DNA from: Arcuatula senhousia
Taxonomy: Eukaryota; Mollusca; Bivalvia; Mytilida; Mytilidae
Reading direction: 5' to 3'
Assembly: GCA_963971305.1 (NCBI GenBank)
Contig: OZ020305.1
Location: 47,019,750 to 47,083,749 of the forward strand
DNA length: 64,000 nt
Shown here: piece by piece, positions 35,361-46,475 of the stretch
How positions within the stretch are numbered: position 1 is the stretch's first letter
Layout: every line of letters starts with the position of its first letter
Position numbers and translations under genes: made by a program
Notes under the pieces: generated by a model
What the model saw: only the letters and a program-made list of their open reading frames with translations
What the model was told of the DNA's origin: nothing
The model's database searches: none

Positions 35361-37505
35361 ACAAGAGGCTCCCAGGAGCCTGAATCGCTCACCTGGTCTT
35401 GATGTTGACCCTATACTTTTGTAGAGCTAAATGAGCTGAACATTTAAACAAGCAACAGCTTTTCTCTACCTGCAAAAGTTTTCATTCTATAGGCCAAAAA
35501 CACCATTTTTCACCTATAAGGGGTCATAACCCCTATAAGGAGTCATCTGACAACTTCGACCCTATGGGACTTTTGTAGAGCTAAATGAGCTGAACATTTA
35601 AGCAAGCAACAGCTAATCTCTATCTGCAATAGTTTTCATGCTGTAGGCCAAAAACATGAAAAATCGCTTTTTTCAGGGGCCATAACCCCTATAAGGGGTC
35701 ATCTGACAACTTCGACCCTATGGAGAATTTTGTAGAGCTAAATGAGCTGAACATTTAAGCAAGCAACAGCTAATCTCTATCTGCAATAGTTTTCATTCTG
35801 TAGGCCAAAAACATGAAAAATGGCTATTTTTCAGGGGCCGTAACCCCTATAAGGGGTCATCTGACAACTTCGACCCTATGGAGAATTTTGTAGAGCTAAA
35901 TGAGCTGAACATTTAAGCAAGCAACAGCTAATCTCTATCTGCAATAGTTTTCATTCTGTAGGACAAAAACATGAAAAATCGCTATTTTTCAGGGGCCGTA
36001 ACCCCTGTAAGGGGTCATCTGACAACTTCGACCCTATGGAGTATTTTGTAAAGGTAAATGAGCTGAACATTTAAGCAAGCAACAGCTAATCTCTATCTGC
36101 AATAGTTTTCATTCTGTCGGCCAAAACATGAAAAATCGCTATTTTTCAGGGGCCGTAACCCCTATAAGGAGTCATCTGACAACTTCAACCCTATGGAGAA
36201 TTTTGTAGAGCTAAATGATCTGAACATTTAAGCAAGCAACAGCTAATCTCTATCTGCAATAGTTTTCATTCTGTAGGCCAAAAACATAAAAAATGGCTAT
36301 TTTTCAGGGGCCGTAACCCCTATAAGGGGTCATCTGACAACTTCTACCCTATGGAGAATTTTGTAGAGCTAAATGAGCTGAACATTTAAGCAAGCAACAG
36401 CTAATCTCTATCTGGAATAATTTTCATTCTGTAGGACAAAAACATGAAAAATCGCTATTTTTCAGTGGCCGTAACCCCTGTAAGGGGTCATCTGACAACT
36501 TCGACCCTATGGAGTATTTTGTAAAGCTAAATGAGCTGAACATTTAAGCAAGCAACAGCTAATCTCTATCTGCAATAGTTTTCATTCTGTAGGCCAAAAA
36601 CATGAAAAATCGCTATTTTTCAGGGGCTGTAACCCCTATAAGGAGTCATCTGACAACTTCGACCCTATGGAGAATTTTGTAGAGCTAAATGATCTGAACA
36701 TTTAAGCAAGCAACAGCTAATCTCTATCTGCAATAGTTTTCATTCTGTAGGCCAAAAACATGAAAAAATGCCATTTTTCAGGGGTCGTAACCCCTATAAG
36801 GGATTATCTGACAACTTCGGTCCTATGGAGACTTTCGTAGAGCTAAATGAGCTAAACATTTTAGCAAGCAACAGCTAATCTCTATCTGCAATAGTTTTCA
36901 TTCTGTAGGCCAAAAACATGAAAAATGGCTATTTTTCACCTTTAAGGGGCCGTAACCCCTATAAGGGGTCATCTGACAACTTCGACCCTATGGAGACTTT
37001 TGTAGAGTTAAATGAGCTGAGCATTTAAGCAAGCAACAGCTAATCTCTATCTGCAATAGTTTTCATTCTGTAGGCCAAAAACATGAAAAAATGCTATTTT
37101 TCACCTTTAAGGGGCTGTAACCCCTATAAGGGGTCATCTGACAACTTTGACCAAATGGAGACTTTTGTAGAACTTTTGATGCTGAATCAGTAGCGTGGCC
37201 TCAGATTTCCTCTATCTCTTATACTTTTTGATTTATAAGCCAAAAACAGTTGTCTGACCCCCCTAGTCTTTTTTTAGTAACGGCGGCCATGTTTTTTAAC
37301 GGATCAAAAATCAAAACACAAGTTTGGTGCAGGACACCCTAAGGATCATTCATACCAAGTTTCATTAAATTCTGTTTGGTAGTTTCAGAGGAGAAGATTT
37401 TTGAAAAATTGTTAACAGACGACGACGACGACGACAGACGATGACGACGGACGCCAAGTGATGGTAATAGCTCACCTGGACCTTCGGTCCAGGTGAGCTA
37501 AAAAT
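35361..37505 (+). mobile_element. Complete family A element with 11 tandem units
   Basis: 5' hairpin AGGCTCC-CA-GGAGCCT (35366-35381), box CGCTCACCTG (35386-35395). Unit starts, measured at 'ctgacaactt', are near 35547, 35703, 35861, 36019, 36176, 36334, 36492, 36650, 36808, 36973 and 37138 (period about 158). Each unit contains 'gtagagctaaatgagctgaa', 'agcaagcaacagctaatctc' and 'gtaacccctataaggggtca'. A (GAC)n tract (about 37422-37450) precedes a perfect 15-bp 3' hairpin, TAGCTCACCTGGACC-TTC-GGTCCAGGTGAGCTA (37468-37500), and AAAAA. It is the best-preserved copy in the window. Confidence 0.75.
37468..37500 (+). repeat. 3'-terminal hairpin of family A (perfect copy)
   Basis: Two 15-nt arms, TAGCTCACCTGGACC and GGTCCAGGTGAGCTA, with loop TTC and no mismatch. 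Homologous hairpins at 40521-40553 and 56319-56351 keep the 33-nt length. The last one has two compensated base-pair changes near the loop. Confidence 0.8.
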
Positions 37506-38779
37506 GGCGTTTTTTGCCCCTTTAACCCCTAATTTCTCGAAAATGGTTAGAGATATTGCAAATCTGATTGAAAATCGCAGGCAGGGATTTTCACAAGGAT
37601 TCCAAAGAAAAAAAGATTTTCAAAATCGGACTACAAATAAAAAAGTCGATTTTTGGGGTGTGTCCCCTTTTTGGCCCCCTGTAGCATTGTAACGGTGCAA
37701 TATATATTAAAACCATTGACATATTTAGTTGACAGAATTTAATGAGGAATTTAATAAAAAAAGAATTTTCCAAATCAAATGAATAATAAACATTTTACAA
37801 CAGTTTTGTCAATACACCCGTTTTAGCCCCTTTTGGCCCTTTTTTCTAAAATGGTAGGGGCCACAAACCCCAAATACAATACCAACCTTCCTTAAGTGGT
37901 AACAAACATCATATCAAAATTTCATAACAATCGGTCAATATTTACTCAAGTTATCACACGGAAACCAAATGTCTACAGACGATGACGACGACAACGCCAA
38001 CGCCAACGACAACGACATCGCCATAACATTATACGATCGCAAAAATTTTTCGGTGGTATAAAAACTATGGTCTGACCCCCCTGTTCTATTTTTAGTAACA
38101 GCAGCCATGTTGGTTGGTCGACATTCACAATCTTCACAAACTTGGTAGAGGACATTCTAAAGATCAAGTGTACAAAGTTTCAAAGCAATCTTACCAGTGG
38201 TTTCAGAATAGAAGATTTTTAAAAATCAGTTAAAATTGATAGAAAAATCAGTTAAAGGGGGATAACTCTTAAACGGTTGATCTGACAATTTTGACCCTGA
38301 AATCAATTTTGTAGCTCTCAATAAGCTTAACAATTTTGCAATGCTATCTTTTCCTCTAGCACTTACAGTTTCAAAGATAAAGTCCAAAAACTGTGAAAAT
38401 GGTAAATTTTGACGATTAAGGGGACATAACTCCTATAAGGAGTCGTCCCACAACTTTGACCCTATGAAGACTTTTGTAGAGCTAAATGAGCTGAACATTT
38501 AAGCAAGCTTTTCTCCATCTGCAATAGGTTTCATTCTGTAGGCCAAAAACATGAAAAAAACACTATTTTTTCACCTTTAAGGGGCTGTAACCCCTTCTTC
38601 TCTTCTCTAGTACGGAAACACCTTCAACAAGTTGAGGATTACGTTCCGGCGCATGCTGAAAGAGTTACGTTTCATTTTTTGAAATAGATTTAAGTATTTA
38701 CAAATTTATTTTTTTTAATTTATATCATCTAAGTTTTACATTTTTTTTTTAAGTTTGCTAAAGATAAAACATGTATTTA

Positions 38780-39350
38780 CTATTTGAGGTGAGCATATGT
38801 ATCAAGGAGCACTTGGCGAGTGAGTGCTTCCTTGAAGCTGTCAGTGGAATTTATGTTTGCAATTGTTGATGGTAGTTTGTTCCAATCTTTTATTGTTTGG
38901 CAGAAAAATGAAAATTTGTAGCTGTCTTTGTTGCATGATAGTTGTCTATATGTTTGTTCATGGGTGGATCTGGTTTTAGCCTGGCTTTTTATTAAAATGT
39001 TATCTGCTGGGATTTCAATCTGATGGGGTATGATTTTATGAAACATTTGCAGTCTAGTTTTGATTCTTCGTTCTTGTAAGGTTGGCCAATTTAGTTGTGT
39101 CATCATGTCTGTCACACTACTGGTATTATGGTATCTGTGACAGACATATCTAGCTGCTCTTCGTTGTACATGTATATGTTCAAGTGTGTTTATGTTTTCA
39201 GTAGTATGTGGGTCCCAGACAGTGCAGCAGTACTCAAGTTTTGGTCGAACTAGTGATTGATAAGCATGTCCTTTGATGGTTGTTGATCTGACTTTGAGGT
39301 TGCGTCTTACAAATGCTAATGTTTTGTTGGCTTTTGCTGCAGTTTGCTAT
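38780..39350 (-). pseudogene. Non-LTR retrotransposon (LINE) reverse transcriptase, C-terminal fragment
   Basis: Minus-strand frame from about 39350 to a stop at 38780, about 190 residues without internal stop. It shows the conserved end of jockey/BS-like LINE polymerases: ANKTLAFVRRNL, SLVRPKLEYCCTVWDPH, QRRAARYV, MMTQLNWPTLQERR and FFCQTIKDWNKLPS. The reverse transcriptase core and endonuclease are missing, so it is a 5'-truncated insertion. It interrupts a family A unit, which resumes at 39351 with 'atcagggatcatctgacaaa'. Sequence 38600-38779 is probably its 3' UTR. Confidence 0.75.
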
Positions 39351-39380
39351 CAGGGATCATCTGACAAACCAAATGGAGAC

Positions 39381-40255
39381 CAGTGTCCTAGCTAGACCAA
39401 AATAGAGGGGCGCTGCGCCCTGTCCCCTTTACAGTATGCCCCTCTGCCCTCTATGGGCGCCCCTGTGTCCCTTTTTCTTCCCTTTGAATGTCCTTTGCGT
39501 CATTTAATTATAGCTGTTTAACCCAAACCAAGTAGTAAGTGTGACCGTATATGGCTTCATTTATCCACCAAACATCCTGTCTAATTAATGGCCCTAGGTG
39601 AGAACTATAGGTAATTAACTGTGATTGGTACCAAGCCATAACTGTCAATCAGTGTATTTGTTAAATTGAACAAGTTTAGTCCAAATTGATCAATCTTTTC
39701 ATCCCCGTCGGCAATGCTATAATTTTGTATAATTGTGGTGCAGAGTTATGCCCCTTTCAAAATTATATTTTTTCTACAAAATCGTAAAATTTAAACACAT
39801 TTTACTCCAAACTTACCAGTAATTTACTTATAAGATAGCTTATATAAAAACATATAGTTTAAAGTAATATTGGATGTTAATAATTTTTATTTGTCATTTT
39901 GCTTTTATAGATGCACCATATTTGGCAACATTTGCTGATTTAACCTTTCAAAATTGATGGCTGTATCCTAAGGTGTTTAATAGATGCACACTTGCTATAG
40001 CTATGACTTACGTGATCATGTGCAAATAAAGTGCATGAAGTACAATTCAGTCAATATCAATCAAAAAGAAGAACTTGTCACAGAATTCAGATACAATAAA
40101 CTTCTGCAAACTAGTAACACCATTAAAAGATTAAATCATGAATTTATTACTGTTTACTAGAAAAAAGACATTTATAGATGCCTTTCACTCTGGAGCGCGC
40201 GCTAAAGTGCCCTCTTCCTGCGCCCCTCTATTTTCAGATCCTAGCTAGAACACTG
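39381..40255. mobile_element. hAT-like element with GAGAC target duplication
   Basis: Left end CAGTGTCCTAGCTAG, inverse of right end CAGTGTTCTAGCTAG, with further inner homology (AAAATAGAGGGGCGC on both). The flanks are GAGAC at 39376-39380 and 40256-40260. The host family A unit 'aaatggagacttttgtagaac' confirms insertion with a 5-bp duplication. 875 bp, no transposase frame. Confidence 0.75.
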
Positions 40256-40746
40256 GAGACTGTAGTAGAACTTTTGATGCTGAAGCAGAAGGGTGGCATC
40301 AAATTTTTTCTATCTCTTATACTTTTTGATTTACAAGCCAAAAACAGTAGTCTTACCCCCTGGTCTATTTTTAGTAACGGTGCAGTGCAGGACACCCTAT
40401 GGATCATTCATACCAAGTTTGATTAAATTCTGTTAAGTAGTTAAAGATTTTTGAAAAATTGTTAACTGACAACAGACAACGACCAGGACAGAACCGACGA
40501 CGGACGCCAAGTGATGACAATAGCTCACATGGACCTTCCGTCCAGGTGAGCTAAAAATGTGTTCATACATTATATATGACTTTGCCTATCACAAAGTTTC
40601 CTCCTTGAATTCATTTTTAAAGGGTTTTATCTTATAATGGCTAAACTCTCAGCAGAAGCAAATTGTTTAGTTGATTTTGATTCACAATTTATAATATTAT
40701 TTGGCACACAGTCCATACATAGATACATGGCCACGAAATTACCTAC

Positions 40747-40950
40747 CTTAGTCCCAGTACACATAATCCCAAAGCTGACACGTCGTGAATTATGTATACA
40801 TTCCAGCAGAAGTTGTCCTGCATGTTTTGATGAACCCACAATTTCAGATGGGAGTAACTTTTGTTTTTTGGGGGATTCATTTTGGCTACATGATGGAGTT
40901 TGTCTTCTTTTTTTGTGAAGTTGGCAAAAATCATATTCCTTCTTTTTTAC
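40747..40950 (-). CDS. Candidate internal exon of an unrecognised minus-strand gene
   Basis: On the minus strand an acceptor (TTTTTTATTATAG) ends at 40951 and a donor GTAGGT starts at 40746; between them are 204 nt, 68 codons, phase 0 in and out. The residues are basic at first (VKKKEYDF, HKKRRQTPS), then KHAGQLLLECIHNSRRVSFGI. The phase-0 donor matches the phase-0 acceptor at 31348. I recognise no domain. The unique sequence between repeats, the open frame and two good splice sites support a real exon, but there is no homology evidence. Confidence 0.4.
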
Positions 40951-41879
40951 CTATAATAAAAATTCTGAATTAATAAAAATTTCATATGACTTAGATTTCA
41001 GCCAAACCATTTCATATTGTGTGCGTGTGTGTTTTTTTTTTTTCTTACTAGTATACTTTGACTGGTTATTTTTACCATCTAGGGGGAAGGTTGAAATCGT
41101 AAGATATGGTTAACTCTTGTCCTAAGTCAGGAAATTCAGTCATTGTTCATTCATTATATGTGATGTGTTTTTTATTTGTGTCATATCTTGGCTTTTTTAT
41201 CACTTAGTTTTGCTTTCATATCTGGGTCTAAAGTGTAATATTCCTTTGGGATAACCATGGTCATTTTATGCAGTTACATGAGGTCACCAAGTAGCTTTTC
41301 TTTCTTGAGGAATTGTTATCATTTTGACATACAGTACACCAAGAGACATACCATGACTAAACACTGTGATAGTGGTAGCCCATAACTTTTTATAAAATAA
41401 GATTGTCTTAAAATTCTTTTTTGAAATTGTTCTATATAACCATTCCCTTTAAATGTTAAATGATTTTTAGAAATATCTTCAACCAGAAAAAAGATATTTG
41501 TTATGTCTACATGTATAAGAGTGGTGTTCAGTCACGGTTTGTCTCTTGGTGTACTGTATTCCCTTTTTCCTTATGTCTCAGATCAAAAAGTTAAAATTAT
41601 TACATGTATATACTAGAGAATGTATGTGTCTATGAGACACTGATGGTAAAATTTTTAAGCCTTTGGTTTACTGTCACATGCTGAAAAAAAATAGGGTCGG
41701 TAGGTAGGAAATTATTTTTTTTTTTTATTTTTTTTTTTACCTTGAGTCTATGGGGGCAGCTTTGTGACTTTAACAGTGCTTAATGGAAAATGCTCAAAAA
41801 AACTTTAGGGTAGGGGGGGGTAAAAATTAGGTAGGGTCGGGTGACAGTAAACTCACCTACTTTTTTTTTGGCCTCATAG

Positions 41880-42165
41880 TACTACCCAAACCCAATCCAC
41901 ACGTGAAGTATGAATGCCTTACCATGTCTAGTATCTGAGAAATAACTCAAATACAAAACTTAAACCAAGTCACTCAAGCAAGAAATGAAGGTCAAGGTGA
42001 CCTTATAACTAGTGAACCTTGTAGTAAGTCTACCAAAGAACAAGCCACATGTGAAGCATCAAAGCCATACCATGTATAGTTCCTGAGAAATGGATCTAGA
42101 TACAAAACAGACGGAAAAGAATGACTATATGCCAATTTCGCTTTTGTGATCGGGGCATACAATTT
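41880..42165 (+). mobile_element. Family H repeat, second copy
   Basis: Matches 32290-32640: 'aatccacacgtgaagtatga', 'ccatgtctagtatctgaga' and 'caagtcactcaagcaagaaa'. It ends near 'gccaatttcgcttttgtgatcggggcata'. The sequence between 42440 and 42510 ('aaacccatggtggactgaca') resembles the start of family B. Confidence 0.4.
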
Positions 42166-42893
42166 TAAGTAAATTTGATAGACTTAAAAAAAAATCCCAT
42201 TTTGTTGCATCTCTCAGATTTTCATGGAACATGACATACAAATAGATCTACAGGTTGGTTTATAGTTGTCTCATGACCATCAGACTATTAACATGCGACA
42301 AGACAATCACAAGTCAGTGATGCTGCATATTTTAACATTAAAAGTTGAGTTAAAGTTGTCTCGCAACATTGAACAATTGTTGCCTTAATTGATCGCTATT
42401 TGGCGATGAAAGAACAAATGTGGATACTAGTATATTTAGTTTGTCACACTAAACCCATGGTGGACTGACAAAACATTTTGTTACATGTGGCCCATGGTGG
42501 ATTTACTATGCAACTTGTTAGAGGAAAGGGTATTGCTTTTTTTATTGATTCATAAAATTCTTATGTTTAACATTTTACATGCAACCACACAATTTTTAAG
42601 TCAGAAAAGGGAAAACTTTAAGAATGGTCTAAACATATAACTAATCATTTTAGGAGAGATGTTATTATGCCTGTAGTTTCAGAGAGTTTGAATGAAATCT
42701 TTAAGTTAGATAAACTGATTTTGTATCAATGTAAAATGCTGTACAATGTGCACGTTGCAAAGTGGAAACAATATGATATTGAATGTCTATTGACATACAA
42801 TGTATATAATAGATCTTTTTTTGGCTTAAATAAAATTTCCAACCGATTTTCTCCTTTTACCGATGATTGGAACATCACTATACATGTACATAC

Positions 42894-42970
42894 CTCTGAA
42901 ACACAAATTGCTGTTTGTATCTTTGTTTGATTTATTGATTCACAAGTTTCTACAAAAATTAGATCTGGAA
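42894..42970 (-). CDS. Weak candidate exon (minus strand)
   Basis: Acceptor AACTGCAG and donor GTATGT bound 77 nt (phase 1 in, phase 0 out) encoding about 25 residues (PDLIFVETCESINQTKIQTA and on). The phase-0 donor would fit the exon at 40950. The exon is short and unrecognised, so this is tentative. Confidence 0.22.
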
Positions 42971-43029
42971 CTGCAGTTACAAGCACATTCTCCAAATATT
43001 CTTTTCTCTTCGCAATATCAAAGCTACAG

Positions 43030-44292
43030 AAAATAAAGAAAGAATACGTCCATGGGACACAGATGCCCCCACTGTCCCCAAACAGGAAGTTGATGTCCGA
43101 CAGGTCTCAAAATCATTTAAAACGTAAAGTTTGTCATACTCAACCATCCTACCAAGTTTCAAATCATTCTCATGCACAGTTCCTGAGAAAAGCTTGAAGG
43201 AAATTTTCATAGTCATGTTCACATATTTTAAAATTGGCCTAAGTCCCAAACAGGAAGTAGATGTCCGACAGGTCTCAAAATCGCTTAGGACATAATAGTT
43301 TGTCATACTTAACCATCCTACTAAGTTTCAAATCATTCTCATGTATGGTTCCTAAGAAAAGCTTGACGGAAATTTTCATATAATGTTCAAATACTTTAAA
43401 ATTGGCCTAAGTCCCAAACAGGAAGTAGATGTCCGACAGGTCTCAAAATCACTTAGGACGTATAGTTTGTCATACTCAACCATCCTACCAAGTTTCAAAT
43501 CATTCTCATGTACAGTTCCTGAGAAAAGCTTGACAGAAATTTTCATATAATGTTCAAATACTTTAAAATTGGCCTAAGTCCCAAACAGGAAGTAGATGTC
43601 GGACAGGTCTCAAAATCGCTTAGGACATATAGTTTGTCATACTCAACCATCCTACTAGGTTTCAAATCATTCTCATGTATGGTTCCTGAGAAAAGCTTGA
43701 CGGAAATTTTCATATAATGTTCAAATACTTTAAAATTGGCCTAAGTCCCAAACAGGAAGTTGATATCCGACAGGTCTCAAAATCACTTAGGACGTATAGT
43801 TTGTCATACTCAACCATCCTACCAAGTTTCAAATCATTCTCATGTACAGTTCCTGAGAAAAGCTTGACGGAATTTTTCATAGTCATGTTCACATATTTTA
43901 AAATTGGCCTAAGTCCCAAACAGGAAGTAGATGTCCGACAGGTCTCAAAATCACTTAGGACGTATAGTTTGTCATACTCAACTATCCTACCAAGTTTCAA
44001 ATCATTCTCATGTATGGTTCCTGAGAAATACTTGACGGAAATTCGTACGGACAGACATGAGTAAAACTTAATGCCCCCCGACATGTCGTCGCGGGGGCCT
44101 AAGTCCCAAACAGGAAGTAGATGTCCGACAGGTCTCAAAATCACTTAGGACGTATAGTTTGTCATACTCAACCATCCTACCAAGTTTCAAATCATTCTCA
44201 TGTATGGTTCCTGAGAAAAGCTTGACGGAAATTCGTACAGACGGACATGAGTAAAACTTAATGCCCCCGACTTGTCGTTGCGGGGGCATAAA
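43030..44292 (+). mobile_element. Family D hairpin-ended element (copy 1) with a duplicated 3' end
   Basis: 5' box ATGCCCCC (43063-43070) follows 'gtccatgggaca', a small hairpin. About six tandem units of roughly 171 bp share 'cccaaacaggaagtagatgt', 'ccgacaggtctcaaaatc' and 'taccaagtttcaaatcattc'. There are two 3' hairpins: 44071-44098 and 44261-44289, the latter ATGCCCCC / GGGGGCAT followed by AAAA. The extra unit plus hairpin suggests unequal exchange or end bypass. Open frames along it reflect periodicity and are not genes. Confidence 0.6.
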
Positions 44293-44319
44293 AATACCAT
44301 TCTTTTACTGAATGAAATA

Positions 44320-45204
44320 AAGAAAGAATGTGTCCATGGGACACGGATGCCCCCGCTGGCCTCAAATAAAAAGTTGAAGTCTGAAAGGTCTGAAAGTCGC
44401 TTAGGACGCATAGTTAATCATACTTAACCATCCTACCAAGTTTCAAATCATTCCCATGTACGGTTTCTGAGAAAAGCTTGATGGAAATTTTCATGTCGAT
44501 TTTGGTATCGGTCCAGCCCCAAACAGGAAGTAGATGTCCGACAGGTCTAAAATTCGCTTAGGACATATAGTTTGTCATACTGAACAATCCTACCAAGTTT
44601 CAAGTCATTCCCATGTACGGTTTCTGAGAAAAGCTTGACGGAAATTTTCATGTTGATTTTGGTATCGATCCAGCCCCAAACAGGAAGTAGATGTCCGACA
44701 GGTCTAAAATTTGCTTAGGACATAAAGTTTGTCATACTGAACCATCCTACCAAGTTTCAAGTCATTCCCATGTACAGTTTATGAGAAAAGCTTGACGGAA
44801 ATTTTCATGTCGATTTTGGTATCGGTCCAGCCCCAAACAGGAAGTAGATGTCGGACAGGTCTAAAATTTGCTTAGGACATATAGTTTGTCATACTGAACC
44901 ATCCTACCAAGTTTCAAGTCATTCCCATGTACGGTTTCTGAGAAAAGCTTGACGGAAATTTTCATGTCGATTTTGGTATCGATCCAGCCCCAAACAGGAA
45001 GTAGATGTCCGACAGGTCTAAAATTTGCTTAGGGCATATAGTTTGTCATACTGAACCATCCTACCAAGTTTCAAGTCATTCCTATTTACGGTTTCTGAGA
45101 AAAGCTTGACAGAAATTTGTACGGACGTACGGACGCACGGACGGACAGACAGACATGAGTAAAACTTAATGCCCCCCGACATGTCGTCGCGGGGGCATAA
45201 AAAT
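44320..45204 (+). mobile_element. Family D hairpin-ended element (copy 2)
   Basis: 5' hairpin GTGTCC-ATG-GGACAC (44330-44344), box ATGCCCCC (44347-44354). Units of about 171 bp differ from copy 1 in the phrase 'gattttggtatcggtccagc'. A (GGAC)n-like tail leads to the 3' hairpin ATGCCCCC / GGGGGCAT (45169-45198) with inner CGAC-AT-GTCG, then AAAA. It lies head-to-tail with copy 1, only about 30 bp away. Confidence 0.65.
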
Positions 45205-45380
45205 ATAAAAAGAGGGCCCAGTGGACAAAAAAATATCATACAAAACAGAAAATTTCAATAAAATTTGTGAAATAGACATAATATAAGCTTTCCAATGACA
45301 CCTACATATACATTTGTAAAATGCCTATCTGCCTAAGATTTTCAATTTTGTCCCCTGAGGGACCACACCCATCAAAATAA

Positions 45381-46475
45381 CAAGAGTTAACACTAAAGTA
45401 TGTCTCGCCTGCCGGCACCATCAGAAACAATTATTCTCTCTTACTTTCACTATATTTTGAATTAACATGGATTTTCAGTTTCTGAGATCAAAAGATGTTT
45501 ATAGAACTTAAACATTGCTAATATATGCAATAAAAATAATCAAAGTCACTCAACCAGAAAATCAAGGTAAAGGTCAAAAGATAGGGATGCAACTGTGCTA
45601 AGCTATTACTAGGGCATATGAATACCAAGTTTCATCAATCAGGACCAATAATACTTGAGATGTGGAGGTGTTTGGAAAACCTTAACATTGGTATTACATG
45701 TACATGTATTGAAAATTGTCAAAGTCACTCAACCTGAAAATCAAGGTCAAGGCCAACAGATGGGGATGTAACTCTGCTAAGCTATTATTAGGGCATATGC
45801 ATACCAAGTTTCATCAACCTAGGACTTATAGTTCTTGAGATATGGAAGTGCTCACAAAACTTTTCCATTGCTATCATATGTATTGAACATTGTCAAAGTC
45901 ACTCAAACGGAAAATCAAGGTCAAGGTCAAAAGATGAGGATGCAACTGTGCTAAGCTACTACATGTACTGGGGCATATGCATACCAAGTTTCATTAACCT
46001 ATGACCTATAGTTCTTGTGATATGGAGGTGCTTGCAAAACTTTTCCATTGCTATTATATGTATTGAAAATTGTCAAAGTCACTCAACCGAAAAATCAAGG
46101 TCAAGGTCAAAAGATGGGGATGCAACTGTGCTTAGCTATTACTGGGGCATATGGATACCAAGTTTCATCAACCTAGGACCTATAGTTCTTGAGATATGGA
46201 GGTGCTTGCAAAACTTTTCCATTGCTATTATATATATTGAAAATTGTCAAAGTACTAGTCACTCAACTGGAAAAGCAAGGTCAAGGTCAAAAGATGGGGA
46301 TGCAACTGTGCTAAGCTACTACTGGGGCATATGCATACCAAGTTTCATCAATCCAGGACCTATAGTTGTTGAGATATGGATGTGCTCATAAAACTTTTCC
46401 AAAAAGTTAACGCGGCTGCCACCGCCGGTAAAGTGACACCTATGTCCCGCTCTACTTTGCAGGAGAGACAAAAAC
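45381..46475 (+). mobile_element. Family C element (copy 2) with a different internal unit
   Basis: Box ATGTCTCGCC (45400-45409) after 'caagagttaacact'. The 3' module 'aaaagttaacgcggctgcc' leads to a hairpin region ATGTCCCGC..GGAGAGACA (46442-46470), then AAAA. The interior units (period about 160, 'ccaagtttcatcaacctagg', 'cttgagatatggaggtgctt', 'caaggtcaaaagatggggat') differ from those in the other C copies, although the ends match. Confidence 0.6.

Larger units (their letters stand above)
34224..38063 (+). mobile_element. Family B element (copy 2) carrying nested elements
   Basis: 5' hairpin GCTACGC-CGA-GCGCAGC (34230-34246) and box ATACGACCGCA (34250-34260). 3' hairpin 38031-38059, with ATACGATCGCAAAAA on the left arm and the decayed inverse on the right, then AAAA, preceded by (GACGACAAC)n. 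Inside are B-type units ('ttttggccc', 'ggcaggg(a)ttttcaca'), a small element at 34727-35160 and a complete family A element at 35361-37505. Flanking family A sequence rejoins across it. Confidence 0.6.
32889..40558 (+). mobile_element. Outer family A element(s), heavily interrupted
   Basis: Family A 5' ends (hairpin AGGCTCC-CA-GGAGCCT plus box CGCTCACCTG) occur at 32889 and 33226, the second inside the first. A-type units continue to 34223, break off at a family B insertion (34224-38063), and resume at 38064 with 'ctatggtctgacccccctgt', exactly as in the uninterrupted sequence near 33735. The distal part is further split by a LINE fragment (about 38600-39350) and a hAT-like element (39381-40255). 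It ends with GGAC-rich sequence and a 3' hairpin at 40521-40553. No coding capacity. Confidence 0.55.

Noticed and set aside
35400..37190. Regular repeats considered as a CRISPR array
   Set aside because: Units of about 158 bp with near-identical 'spacers', eukaryotic context and no cas genes; it is a tandem repeat in a transposable element.
40178..40426. 82-codon plus-strand frame
   Set aside because: Crosses the right end of the hAT-like element into the family A repeat; chimeric and non-coding.
43710..44144. Open frames of 115-144 codons on both strands
   Set aside because: Tandem units of about 171 bp (a multiple of 3) in family D create long repeated frames; no protein family and hairpin-ended repeat context.
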